NCBI GenBank assembly: GCA_947179485.1
Contig: OX359248.1
Span: 1,753,501 to 1,817,500, forward strand
Reading direction: 5' to 3'
Length of the DNA stretch: 64,000 nt
Source of the DNA: Allacma fusca
Lineage: Eukaryota; Arthropoda; Collembola; Symphypleona; Sminthuridae
This document shows, in pieces, positions 11,383-22,593 of the stretch (positions are counted from its first letter, which is position 1; every line of letters begins with the position of its first letter). The translations under genes were made by a program, and so were the position numbers. Below the pieces are notes generated by a model, which did no database searches, was not told the DNA's origin, and worked only from the letters and a program-made list of their open reading frames with translations.

Positions 11383-13209
11383 TGTTTTTGCAATGTTTTC
11401 ATGGACAGTTTGTCGATCATAAAAATATTTCAAAATGCTACACTTGTAGAAAATTTCATGAGAATTCATTCGATCCTCGCGTCAACTTATGAAGTCATGA
11501 TTGTGAGTTGTTTGAAAGAGTAAATAATTTTTATTATTTCATTATATTTGTGTTTCATTTTTTAAACCTTGCCCCTCATTTTCATTTCTAGAGATCCGAA
11601 ATTCCTTCTTGTTGAATTTGATAATGTGATGAAGGGCTTGCTAAAATTAAAAAATAAGCTTGTTTTTTATTAAAATTTCAAACACCCCTGACTTTGCCTC
11701 AGACTCTAATAAATCACACGATGTTAAAAAAAATTGGACTGCTTTATTTCTGAGAATCTTTTCCGTCATTTTAATAATTAATATTTATGAAAAAGATTCT
11801 TAAATACATATATGTAGAAACTTTGAGATCATATTGGCTGGCGTTAGGAGTAAATTATAGCATGAATATAAGATGTAATTGAACTATATTGAAACCATTT
11901 GTTTCTATTATAGTGATACAAATGTGCCTTTCCCAGGTTTCAAATTCTGAATCTTGCTATTTTATTGGAAGTGTGAAATATAACTTTTACCATTGTAATT
12001 TGTAATGTGTTTCTGCTGGTAGTTATTTTCGTTCACACATTCAACTTCTAGAGCTACAGGCTATATAAAACAGGAGGTATTCCGTAATTATATGATGTGT
12101 AGATGTAGATTGTTTTCCGCAAACTCCAAGATTCCTTTGTACTTGAGCCTCTCATCTTATTTCGCATGAAGTGATGGTCTAAATGCCACCCCAGGAAAAT
12201 ACCACCCCAGTAAATTGTCCTCACTAAAATTGTTGTTGTTGCATCTAACTACCTCATCGATTCTGGAAACAGCGGTAAAAGTTTAAAATTATTTTTATGA
12301 AAATATTTCAAAATTAAAAAAAAAACACAATTATAATATTTCATTCCGATCTCGAGTTTGTGTACTGCGAGATTTCCTTGTAAGCTTTTTTCCCTTTTAA
12401 CACTGAACAACACGGTGACCATAATCATATCTCCCTAGCCTTGTCTCATATAGTATTTGACTAGCATTCAAGCCATCCACCAAGGTGGATGGGAAAACTG
12501 GGATTGCAATGATTTGTAATTCATAAAAAACATTAAACTTAACATTAAATAATTAGGCAGTTTTACATAGGCTGATCTTCGTTTAAATAATTGCAACGGA
12601 TCCTTTAAACTTCCAATCCGTTTCGATTGGATAAAATATGTAGCAGAAACCAACTTCGTCGCTTATTAATGGCTTTATATATTAATTTTTTTCATTACTT
12701 TCCTTGCAAAAAGCTAAATTTAAAAGACATGTGAATTTAAGGGGGGGGCAACTCTGGACCGGTCAGGGTAAAAAAATAATAATAAAGGCCCTCAGATTCC
12801 ATGCAGTAAGGCCTTTCTATTTATTTGACTATATATATATATGTTATTCATAGTCAAAGTGCCCCATCATTGTCCTACATAAGCAATGGCTTAATATTCA
12901 CTGTTTTACCTACATTTCGTAGCTAGATATAAAACACACTCTTAAGAAAACTAAACGCATCCTACTTATTTTAGCAACATGCCAGACTTTGGTCAAAATA
13001 GGATTAGCTGTTTTCTTTTAACTGAAGCCTCTCCTTTTACTACATGAAGTCGGTACTCAAAGAATAAGTTTTAGAATTGTTCTCAAACTTTTCCGGGGCA
13101 TAAAAATATTTAAATGCTGTTTAGACAGGGGGCGTATAAAACGGTAGTTAAATTATTCAAGCTGAGCGCATGTTTGCAATTTTAAATTGTCCCTGTTTAT
13201 GTTCATTTT
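11383..13209. other. Non-coding stretch
   Basis: No gene found. Contains a short TA microsatellite (about 12832-12842) and a fragment at about 12741-12825 related to the MITE at 9400. Confidence 0.4.
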
Positions 13210-13217
13210 GCTGGAAC

Positions 13218-14132
13218 CAGAGGTGTGGAAAATACATGAAATTTATTATTGAAATACAAAATACAAATACATTTTCAGAACAGTTAAAATACAAATATGA
13301 ACTACAAATATCAGGTGTAACTTAGTTAAGATACAATATAAAATACAAATATCCAGAGTCATTTGGGCAAGATACAAAATAAAATACTTTCATTCAAACA
13401 AAAAGAGAAAATTTGAAATAAAAATACGTATTTGAAATACGAAATACATATTGAAAATACTCTCATATTTACCTCAAAGTACATATCTGAGATGTATCTA
13501 AAGTTTCTATAATTCGGCCAAATAATACGATATTTAAAAATAAATCTACTTAATAAAGGTAACTGCATGTTATTAGACTTTAGAATTGTGCATTTGTGTG
13601 TATCAAAGTAAATTAACATGTCCGTAGGTACAGAATATTTTTCCTTTAAACAAATAATCTTATAACTCCTGGGTAATGTATTTATATTCGCGCCACTAAT
13701 TTAGCTAGCTTCATAGTTCTCAGATACATTGAATTTTATGTATTTATACAGTAATTTCTTCAAAACCGTCCAACAGGTTTCCAAAAATCGTTTAAAAATG
13801 TTTTAAATTAGTGCTTTTACATTTAAAATATTTATTTGAACATGTTTTAGAGACGACCTTAACAATTGCCAGAGTCATGTATTTCAAAACTATATTTTGT
13901 ATTTAAAGTACTGACTAGGTAAATTTTAGAAGATAAATAAATACAAAATACTATCAAGTTCTTAATCTTCAAAATACGAAATATAGAATACCGTAGACAT
14001 GTTGGTGCTAACAAAATACGAAATACAAAATACCGTAAACAATTTACGGCTAGAAAAATACCAAATACGAAATACTAAATGTATTTCAAATACTATTTCA
14101 AATACAATATTTCAAAATATTCCACGCCTCTG
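13218..14132. mobile_element. hAT-like non-autonomous element, AAATACAAAATAC family
   Basis: Ends CAGAGGTGTGGAAAATAC and, reversed, CAGAGGCGTGGAATATTT, with 8-bp TSDs gctggaac (13210-13217) and gctggagc (14133-14140), 7/8 identical. The ends are dense arrays of AAATACAAAATAC-type motifs. The unique interior at about 13517-13735 is shared with a second copy at 63780-64000. No transposase ORF is visible in its 915 bp. Confidence 0.9.
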
Positions 14133-14455
14133 GCTGGAGCCCATTATTAAAATTATAAGAATTAATCATAAAATGTTATCTATGAAAGACCCTAATTTTT
14201 GACCACGAAAGTGTCAAATGTTTTGAATCATCCAGAACGCTATCATTGCAGGATAGCTACATCACCGTATGTCTTGCAAGTGTTGACGGATCCCAAAGTT
14301 ACTAATATATACTCTTATACTCTACTTATGCTCTTACCCACGGTTAGAATTTAATCGTGGTGGTTAAAACATGAAGCCTGATCATGCTAGTCACACTGTA
14401 CTAAATATTTAAAGGCGTACACAATAAGTAAAAGTAGTAGTAGATTCGAATTAAC

Positions 14456-15094
14456 TAAGGCTTCCATCCGACCGAATAAATCGAATATCCGATCCGAATC
14501 CGATCCGAACCGAAATTTTCGGATAAATTTTCCTATTATCCGATCCGACCGTTACGGATCGGATAAAAATTGTATTCATCCGTATCCGATCCGATCCGCG
14601 GATATCCGAAATTATCCGAATTGATACCATTGGATGATGAAAAACGTATTAGGAATTTTCACTGCAAAAATGAATAGCTTTTTACTACATCACAATATTA
14701 ATCATTTTTGCATACATTACGTACAAACTGAAGAAAAACTTCACAAACACCGCTGTAAATTTATTTAATTAATACGAAAACACTTAAAAAGAGGCACAGT
14801 TACTCCTTGAACAAATTGTTGTTGCACATTTCGTTCTTATTGGTCGCTCGAACGCGCTAAAAATTAGATTTTCGGATATCCGTCGGATTATCCGATCTTT
14901 ATTATTTGTGATCCGAACCGATCGGATAAAGTCGTTTCCAAATCCGATCCGATCCGAATCCGATGACCGGATAAGGTGTACGTATCCGATCCGATCGGAT
15001 TGTGTTCGGATCGGATAAGTAGTGTATCCGATCCGAACTTTCGGATATCCGATCTTCGGATATCCGCGGATCATCCGATCGGATGGAAGCCTTA
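14456..15094. mobile_element. hAT-like non-autonomous element, ATCCGATCCGA family
   Basis: Perfect 16-bp TIR TAAGGCTTCCATCCGA and perfect 8-bp TSD GAATTAAC (14448-14455 and 15095-15102). Subterminal regions are packed with ATCCGATCCGA/TCGGATCGGAT. The length is 639 bp. Apparent ORFs on the minus strand here are the repeats read as protein and are not genes. Confidence 0.93.
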
Positions 15095-15102
15095 GAATTA
15101 AC

Positions 15103-16076
15103 CATACAAATTCCAAGATGCAAGATAGTAACTTTGTTGACAACTTCTGTTTAGCATTGCGGTATTTTTTCATTTCTCATTTTATTATATTTTTTGTAAA
15201 AAGAAAAGATGTAATCTAAAATGAAATGATTTTTTATTGACTTGGGCATTATGTAATTATATAGTAGCACTTGGTTACTATAACTTAAGCCTGTGCAAGT
15301 GAACAAAACAAAATTTAAAAAAAAAATGTTCTTCTTTTCTTTTTTACAAAAATATTTTGAAATAAAAATCAAAGCATTTTTTCCATGAATAAAAGAAAAA
15401 AATGAACCGCTATGCTTCAACATATGTCGTACATAAGTGACGACTGGCACCATCATCATCATCATCATCAAGACAATCACTTTCAGATTAGTATAAAGGA
15501 TTCTCCCAGTTCTTAGAAAATTTAGTTCCAGAGTTTCTAAAATTTATTTCATTGACCTGCGTCAATATTTGAGGTCACCGGGTGGAAAAACAGGTAGCAA
15601 TATACGATTTTTATTAAAGAACGTTAGTTTCCCCATTTTTTGTTTTTCTCGAGCAATTTGCTTTTAGAAAACGTTGTGATGCTTATTTGTAGGAAATCGT
15701 ATTCGACCTTTCCAAGGAGCTATAGATGTAAGCTTTTATTTGCACTGTTCTCAATTTTTGATGTGGTCTAATGATTTAAGATTAAAATGATTCCAAATAA
15801 AATTTCCTACAAACCCAGTGCTTTAAAATATTTTTATCTCGACTAAGTCTTCCATGATAAAATTACAACATAAAAGGTTCCTGTTTCGCTTTTTCTTCCA
15901 TTGAGCTCCTCAAACAAAATGTCTCCTTGCATGTCTTTTCCTGGTCATGCCCGCAGTTTGCAAAGTGAAAACCCATCCAATAGCTCCCTGACAAGCCCAT
16001 ACAATTTTCTACAAACGAGACTCAAATATTTTTTTAAAAACTTGTTGTGTGAGACGAGAGTATAAAATAAATTGAA
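15103..16076. other. Non-coding, one (ATC)n microsatellite
   Basis: Contains about eight CAT/ATC units at 15449-15471. Nothing else was recognised. Confidence 0.4.
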
Positions 16077-16114
16077 GAAGTTTTGATTTGATTTGATTTG
16101 ATTTGATTTGATTT
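16077..16114 (-). repeat. (TCAAA)n tail of the minus-strand LINE
   Basis: Six or seven TTTGA units on the plus strand (TCAAA on the element strand) directly after the AATAAA of the LINE 3' UTR. This marks its 3' end. Confidence 0.85.
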
Positions 16115-16210
16115 ATTGTCAGTAATGCATACACAACACTAGCACTATATTCACCTGGAAAATAACCTGTGAAGTGATTAGTGTTGAAGGTAGCCGACAT
16201 ATTTATACAA

Positions 16211-19200
16211 TTATTTATAGAAAGATGACATTAACGATCTAATCTCATAACTTAGGTTAAGCTTGTTATATTCAGTATCTTCTAGTCCGTTTAGTTGCCT
16301 AATAAGAAACGGAATAGTAGAATTATAATACCTATCTCGTTTACATAGTATTTCATAAATACGGTTACCACTTCTAGTTTTACTATAAGTTGAAAATTTT
16401 AATTGTAGTAATCTACGAAACCTGGGGGACCGGAATATTGACTTACCGAATTTAACACACTGATCAGAAAGACGACTTAATATTGGCTGTAATTTTAATT
16501 CATTAAGTATTTTCATATAATTGAACCTATTTACATATTTCCCCATTAATATTGATAGGCACCTTTTTTCAAACTTGATTAATCTATGCTTGTCAGCTTT
16601 GTTTAAACTAGTGCACCACACTGGACAAGCGTATTCTAACAGGACACGTATATAGGCCTTATACACTATAACCAATTCCCGATTTGTGAAGTTGAACTGC
16701 TTCAATTTCCTCAGCATGTATATTCTTCTATTTGCTTTCAGTATTGCATTTTCAATATGATTGTTCCATTTGGCTTTGTTATTAACTTGTACACCCAGAA
16801 GTCTTGTTTCATTTGATTTGGGTATTACAGTCCCATTAATTTGCAAGTCAATATTAGAGAATCTTCTGTCATGGCTGAAGTCGATTGTAACTTGGACACA
16901 TTTCTTCGGATTGAGTTCCATTTTCTTTTCACAGAACCAGGAATTAATATCGTCAAGTGCTCTTTGCATTGTTGGTGGTTTGGAGTAGTGCACTACTTCA
17001 GCCAGCGTTACGTCGTCAACGAACACAGCAGACTCATAATTTTGCGAATTCCCATATTTACTATTGAATTGTTTTATTACAGTATTTATTAGTATTACAA
17101 ATAGAAGTGGGGCTAATTTGGTTCCTTGTGGTGTTCCATTATTTATGCTAAGAACATCTGACAAAATATTCCCATCTCTGCAGCATTGCTGCCTTCCTCT
17201 CAGAAAATCACATAACCACAGAATATCACGGGAATTAATATTTAGTTCAATTAGTACTTGTATTAAGGTATTATGATCAACTAGATCAAATGCTTTCTTT
17301 AGGTCCAACAGTACAACTATTATGTAGTGATTAGGCTTGTCTAGATTTTTATAGATAAAGTCAAAGATTTTAGTCAAATAGTGAGATGTGGAGGCATTGC
17401 GAATGGTACCATACTGATTGACTTCGATTTTGTTTATAATTTGGTCGTACAATTTACTGAAAATAAAGTTTTCCAGGATTTTTGAAAAGAGGTTTGTTTG
17501 GGTAATTGGTCTAACGTCATTAAATGTAGATACATTTTCAGACTTGGGTACAGGAGTTATATACCCTATTTTCCAGTCCTTGGGAATCATAAAGTTTTTT
17601 ATCGAGAAGTTAAAAATATGTGTCAGAGGTTCAGTAAATAAGCACCCGAATTCTTTAATTATACTTGGAGGTAGGCCATTTGGAATATTTGATTTATTGC
17701 TAGGCAATCCTTCTAGTGAATTAAGTACTTGGAGGACATTCAGGACTAACGGTGATTCCAATTCAACACATGAATCTATAGTGTGCTGGAATATTGGTTC
17801 ATATGAACTGTTTATTTCTGAATAATACTTATTAAGATCATTCAGTAATTTTAATTTATCGGGAATTTCAAGAGTTTTAGCCAATTTGTCTATACACGAT
17901 TGATTTTGCAAATTGCATACAGTACGAACAGCTTTGTACCAATTCACACTTCCTAATTGTATTTTCATACAAATATTTTCCCTGAATCTAGATTTTTCGG
18001 CGCTAATTAATCTTTTTAACTTTGATTTGGTATTCACATATGTTATATCCTTTGTGTGTTTTGAAATCTTTAACTCTTTAGCAAGTTTGACAATTTCTTC
18101 AGTGATCCACGGTGCCTGATTTGTGCTTATCACTTTTTCTTTAAGAGGAAATGCAGCATGATAAGCACCCATCAGTGAATGATTTAAAAAGTCATTCATT
18201 TCGTTTATATCATTACTTTTATATAAGGGCAACCAGTCAATCTCCTTTAATAATGCCGCAAACTTTGATTTATTTTGATAGCAAAAATTACGTACTACTA
18301 TTTTTTGTTTGGAACAATTCAAATACCCATCTTGCTTTGGTATATACTTTATTATAATATGACCATGTGTTTTATTGTCTAGTGGTGGAAGTGTGATTGG
18401 ATCTAGATAATACTGCATTAGATTTGTAAATACTAAATCTATGGTAGAAAGTTCATGTGAGTTGTGTGGAAAGTATGTGGGACCATAAATTAATTGTTTG
18501 AGCTGAACAGAATTACAAAACCTCTTTTCATACCTCCAGTGATTAAAATCACCAGTTAGGATAATTCCTGGGCTACTATATTTGGTTTTTAAATTGTCAA
18601 CTAATGTTACTAAATTTTGGTAAAGTTTAAAGTGAATGCACTTTACAAGTTGGGGTGGAAAATACACACAAATTACTGCAATGACTGAGACTGATTTTGG
18701 GAGATAATTAGGTCTTACCAGTGTACATACTATTTCAAATTCAGCTTTGCTGTTGAAGCAGGGAAAATTCTTGTATTGAAAGGAAGAAAGTGATTTCTTT
18801 ATAAAAATTGCTACACCTCCACCTCTCCTATCACTACGGATACATTCATATAAATTGCACAACGGTATGCTAATATTTTTACTTTTACTCCCCCAGGATT
18901 CAGCTATCGTAATTATATCATATGCAATACTTAATTCCTCTATTAATTCCAATTTATATTCAGTTATACCCGTTACGTTTGCAGCGATGATTGACGGGAA
19001 ACAGTATTTGTAATTGTGGAGTCGATGGTTGTCTCGGATGTGTTTATTCCGAGTTCCTTGATTTGGTGTTTGATTTAACTGATGAGATTCGAGTATTGTT
19101 GAGTCCATGTAGTTTGGGAAATGCGGTGATTTACTCCTTATCTTTAATGTCGATGCGCCTCGTTTCTTCCCCGATCTGCATCGCTTTTTGGTGCTTCTTC

Positions 19201-19255
19201 TGTTTCTACCTCGATATAAATATTTACATCTTTTGAGAGAGATATATTCAATCAT
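16211..19255 (-). CDS. LINE ORF2: endonuclease and reverse transcriptase
   Basis: 1014-aa ORF from ATG with no stops. A basic N-terminus (KKRCRSGKKR) is followed by an APE-type endonuclease beginning near residue 88, with a catalytic-type motif LTGDFNHW near residue 232. The reverse transcriptase has LDLKKAFDLVDHNTL near 650, the NGTPQGTKLAPLLF motif and the active-site FVDDV near 745 (V in place of the usual A of YADD). A C-terminal part with LEYACPVWCTSL follows, typical of CR1/jockey-group LINEs. The protein nicks the target and copies the element RNA in place. The intact frame means the copy may still be active or is young. Confidence 0.92.
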   Translation of the reverse strand: MIEYISLKRCKYLYRGRNRRSTKKRCRSGKKRGASTLKIRSKSPHFPNYMDSTILESHQLNQTPNQGTRNKHIRDNHRLHNYKYCFPSIIAANVTGITEYKLELIEELSIAYDIITIAESWGSKSKNISIPLCNLYECIRSDRRGGGVAIFIKKSLSSFQYKNFPCFNSKAEFEIVCTLVRPNYLPKSVSVIAVICVYFPPQLVKCIHFKLYQNLVTLVDNLKTKYSSPGIILTGDFNHWRYEKRFCNSVQLKQLIYGPTYFPHNSHELSTIDLVFTNLMQYYLDPITLPPLDNKTHGHIIIKYIPKQDGYLNCSKQKIVVRNFCYQNKSKFAALLKEIDWLPLYKSNDINEMNDFLNHSLMGAYHAAFPLKEKVISTNQAPWITEEIVKLAKELKISKHTKDITYVNTKSKLKRLISAEKSRFRENICMKIQLGSVNWYKAVRTVCNLQNQSCIDKLAKTLEIPDKLKLLNDLNKYYSEINSSYEPIFQHTIDSCVELESPLVLNVLQVLNSLEGLPSNKSNIPNGLPPSIIKEFGCLFTEPLTHIFNFSIKNFMIPKDWKIGYITPVPKSENVSTFNDVRPITQTNLFSKILENFIFSKLYDQIINKIEVNQYGTIRNASTSHYLTKIFDFIYKNLDKPNHYIIVVLLDLKKAFDLVDHNTLIQVLIELNINSRDILWLCDFLRGRQQCCRDGNILSDVLSINNGTPQGTKLAPLLFVILINTVIKQFNSKYGNSQNYESAVFVDDVTLAEVVHYSKPPTMQRALDDINSWFCEKKMELNPKKCVQVTIDFSHDRRFSNIDLQINGTVIPKSNETRLLGVQVNNKAKWNNHIENAILKANRRIYMLRKLKQFNFTNRELVIVYKAYIRVLLEYACPVWCTSLNKADKHRLIKFEKRCLSILMGKYVNRFNYMKILNELKLQPILSRLSDQCVKFGKSIFRSPRFRRLLQLKFSTYSKTRSGNRIYEILCKRDRYYNSTIPFLIRQLNGLEDTEYNKLNLSYEIRSLMSSFYK

Positions 19256-19879
19256 GATTTGGGGATATTTTACGGTTCATTAATTATATAATTTTAATGA
19301 CATGAAATTGTGGAAAAAAAAAAAATTGCCTTATTAGATAGCTTATGAGAAGAGTTATCATTAAGGCATAAGAGAGATTTGAATAGGAAGTTCCTTTCAA
19401 ATCTCTTCTCGTAAGCTTTACTCCAATTGTGTTGAATGCTTCGGTCAGCTTCGTCTTGGATCGGTTAATTCCGCCGTCTCTATATCACCTTCAGAGTGTG
19501 TTTACGTGAACAATTCTAAGTAATCCTATATAGTAATTTAATTGGGTACTTTACTAATTATTTTGATTACAACTGTTTAGGAGATCACTATTTGACCCTG
19601 TGAGTGAACTTTTTCTGGTTGAAAACTGCAATAATGTGTAGTATTTAATTAATTTAGTTAATTTGTTGGAGCGTCGCATCAACGGCAGACATAGTCGCCG
19701 GACGCGCGCGCGGGAATGAAGTTGATTTATTTGGTTTGCATTTTCAAACCCAGTGACCTTAAGTATTGACCCAGGATGATGGAGTAAATTTTAGAAAATC
19801 GGGAAGTACTGTAAATTTTTACAAACTTGGAGAATCAAACATTTTACGAGTCACTCACTTATGCACATGAGTACAGTCA
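19256..19879. other. Region upstream of the minus-strand LINE
   Basis: May include its 5' UTR. It contains a short GC-rich run cgccggacgcgcgcgcggg near 19694-19714. No ORF1 was seen. Confidence 0.35.
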
Positions 19880-19887
19880 CAGTACAT

Positions 19888-20710
19888 TAGTGCTGTCCAT
19901 GGGAACGGGAATTTGGTACCCATACCTGTTCCTGTACCTGTACCCATTTTTTCAGGAACTAAAGCAATGGTCCTGTTCCTGTTCCCATAAAAAAGGGTAC
20001 CAATTCAAAGTTCCTGGACCTGTTCCTGCAGGAACAGGGATGTTCCTGTTCCTGTTCCCAAAAGTACTTAAAGACTAGCAGGAAAGTACAACCTACACAT
20101 TTATGCATCGATTTAAAAAGCCAAATTTCAGATCGACTTTATTAAAAATAAATAACAGCACACCATCTGTAATACCATTAGCTACTCGAATTTAAATGAG
20201 AATTCAGTAACAGTCATTAAATTAATTATCGCAGCGCAAAGTACAGTATTAACTGCAATTAGCGAAGACAAGTAGCACTTTCAATATAATTTTGCTGAGC
20301 TAATAAGGAAAAGAGCAACTTTTCAAGGAAAGAGAGCTTTTTCTGAGCTACAATTTTGGGTTTAAGTTCCAGAGAATTCCATTTTTGCAACAAGTTAAAT
20401 AATAACAATTTATTTTTTTGTTAAATATTGACGTGCGAAAGAGTGACTTATTTGATATGTTGCAACGTACTTTTAAAATATTATTTTGATTGTGAGGTTT
20501 TTTATATTATAAACTTCATGTGAATACCGGGTAGGTACACGTTTTGTTCCTGTTCCCAAACCCGCTTTTGTTCCTATATTTTGGGAACAATTTCTATGTT
20601 CCCAAACGTTCCCAAAGTGTTTTGGGAACAAAATTTGTGTTCCCGTACGCACCCATTCCTGTTCCTGTTCCCAAAAACCTGGGTGTCTCCTGTTCCCATG
20701 GACAGCACTA
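19888..20710. mobile_element. hAT-like non-autonomous element, GTTCCTGTTCCC family
   Basis: Perfect 19-bp TIR TAGTGCTGTCCATGGGAAC and perfect 8-bp TSD CAGTACAT (19880-19887 and 20711-20718). Arrays of CCTGTTCCTGTTCCC occur at both ends. The length is 823 bp, and there is no transposase. Confidence 0.93.
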
Positions 20711-20718
20711 CAGTACAT

Positions 20719-22593
20719 ACAATCTTCTTAATGCCTAAGCATATCGTTCATATTAAATGCAAAATGATAGGAAAAATACAATCATTTAATTGTGCAAAAT
20801 CCCTACATGTAAAAATTAAAATGAATTGTGTATATTGTGCTGTGCTAAAAGATACAATGTGATAGAGTACGGTTCATTTTTAAATTTTTAGTGTTTAAAT
20901 AAATCGTACGTCGTTCATAAATGGAATTATATGCACCCATGTGTATTATTTTTCTTTTCCGCCGACAATGTATCCAACGGAAATTTACAGATAGTAACCA
21001 AATATTTTAGCATGAATCTAACATTATGTAATTATTTACAACATGATTAGATCAATTTTATTTAGGATTGTGCTAATACTAAGCCTTACAGCTCATTTCA
21101 TACATCAATGTCATCAATGCTGGAGGGAAATGCTTAAATACTTAGATTCTCGTTTTACCTTCCAAGAGATCAGTTATGATTGTTAAACACCTCAAGCTTA
21201 CAGCTAAAGATATACATACAATGTTCGCATATATTTAGAGAAGGGGGGCTCTTTGGCAGGGGTAGCAATTGTGGGTGTGCCAGCGAGCCGACAGTCAAGT
21301 GATTCCTGCAGATAATTCCTTCAAGAACCTCAAGAACGTACTATACACATACTGTAGTAAGCTGCGCGTCGGGAGAATTCCTGTCCAGGCTACAGATTAA
21401 TATCACATGCGCGAAATTACTAGATCCTTTTCCTGTTGGGATCATTCCACATTCCCAAAAATATTTACATCTGCTGTAGAAGCCATAAAAATCCAACTCA
21501 GCCATAAATGCACAATAGGAAACAAATACACAAAATATTCTCTGAATTGGTGGCAATTGTAGACATAGCTGGAAAAATAACACAAAGAATACTGACTTGG
21601 ACACATTGACACAAGTATCTACGATTTGGAGTACATCCCGTCATCCAGTCCGTGTCTGACGAATAATGTAAATGCAGTCTGAATCAATCAACGTAAACCA
21701 CTTTCAAAGGAGATAAGGCTGAAATACAGAGCTGGCATTAACATTGGAATTTGTGTTGTGGTCGTACGACCAGACTCCGTGAAGCAAGTGAGTCATTTAC
21801 TCGCGAATTACTCAGTGAGATACTGAACACGTTAGTGTTATCACATCCCATGTTTTTTATTGGACCTATGTATGTACATAGGAATCCTAACTTGAATGAG
21901 TGGATATTGTTGTATACCCAGTCCCCACAACACAACGACTGTATCCTCCTTAACTAAAATGTGGTTTCAATTTCCACGTGAATTCACAGCTTGAGCAGTA
22001 GAATTTCTGTCTGATGCTCAAAGGTGAAAAAAAGATACATATTTGTAGAAAGCTATTATGTGATTTTCGTCCCAACTCTTCCTCATGTACTTATATATAG
22101 CATTATGATCTGCAGCGTCCTATGCTCCACAGAATATTTTAGTGGCTTGAGAGGAATATGCTTTAATTCGTGGTAAGACCTTTATCATCTCTATACTCTT
22201 ACCCTCTGCACTTCTTCCCTTGCCCTGTACTCTCATAGTGTCTGTGCGTGCTGCACGTTTTATAATAAATACTAATTGTGAGCGTATCTGCAGACTGCAG
22301 TATTGATTTGGCTCTGGAACAGTGCAGGTGCTTTTGGTCCCAACTTCTATTCATAAACTTGATACATGTGGACTCGTATCTGTATACTGTTGTGTAAGAC
22401 CAGAAATAAACTTTTCCACTGCAGCTCGTCAATACTTTTTTCCCCTCCTTTTGCGTATAAGTGCACAACTCATTAAGGATTGTGTCGTAATCAGGACTCT
22501 GAAGTAGGAAGGAAGACACTCGTGACGTGAAGTGTTGTGCTTTGGAGATAATCATATTTGCACATTATTTGAGAGGAAGATCAAAGATCGAAA
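20719..22593. other. Intergenic DNA upstream of the AGPAT gene
   Basis: Long stretch without a recognisable gene or repeat. The last few hundred bases are likely to hold the promoter and 5' UTR of the AGPAT gene, but I see no clear core promoter motif. Confidence 0.4.

Larger units (their letters stand above)
16077..19255 (-). mobile_element. Non-LTR retrotransposon (CR1/L2-like), ORF2 to tail
   Basis: One uninterrupted ORF2 (16211-19255) plus about 100 bp of 3' UTR and a (TCAAA)n tail. Upstream (19256-19880) no ORF1 is found, so either ORF1 is missing or the copy is 5'-truncated. Intactness of ORF2 suggests recent insertion. Confidence 0.85.

Noticed and set aside
14784-15173. Minus-strand 129-codon ORF
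   Set aside because: It is the TCGGAT arrays of the hAT-like element at 14456-15094 read as protein; no domain and no splice context.
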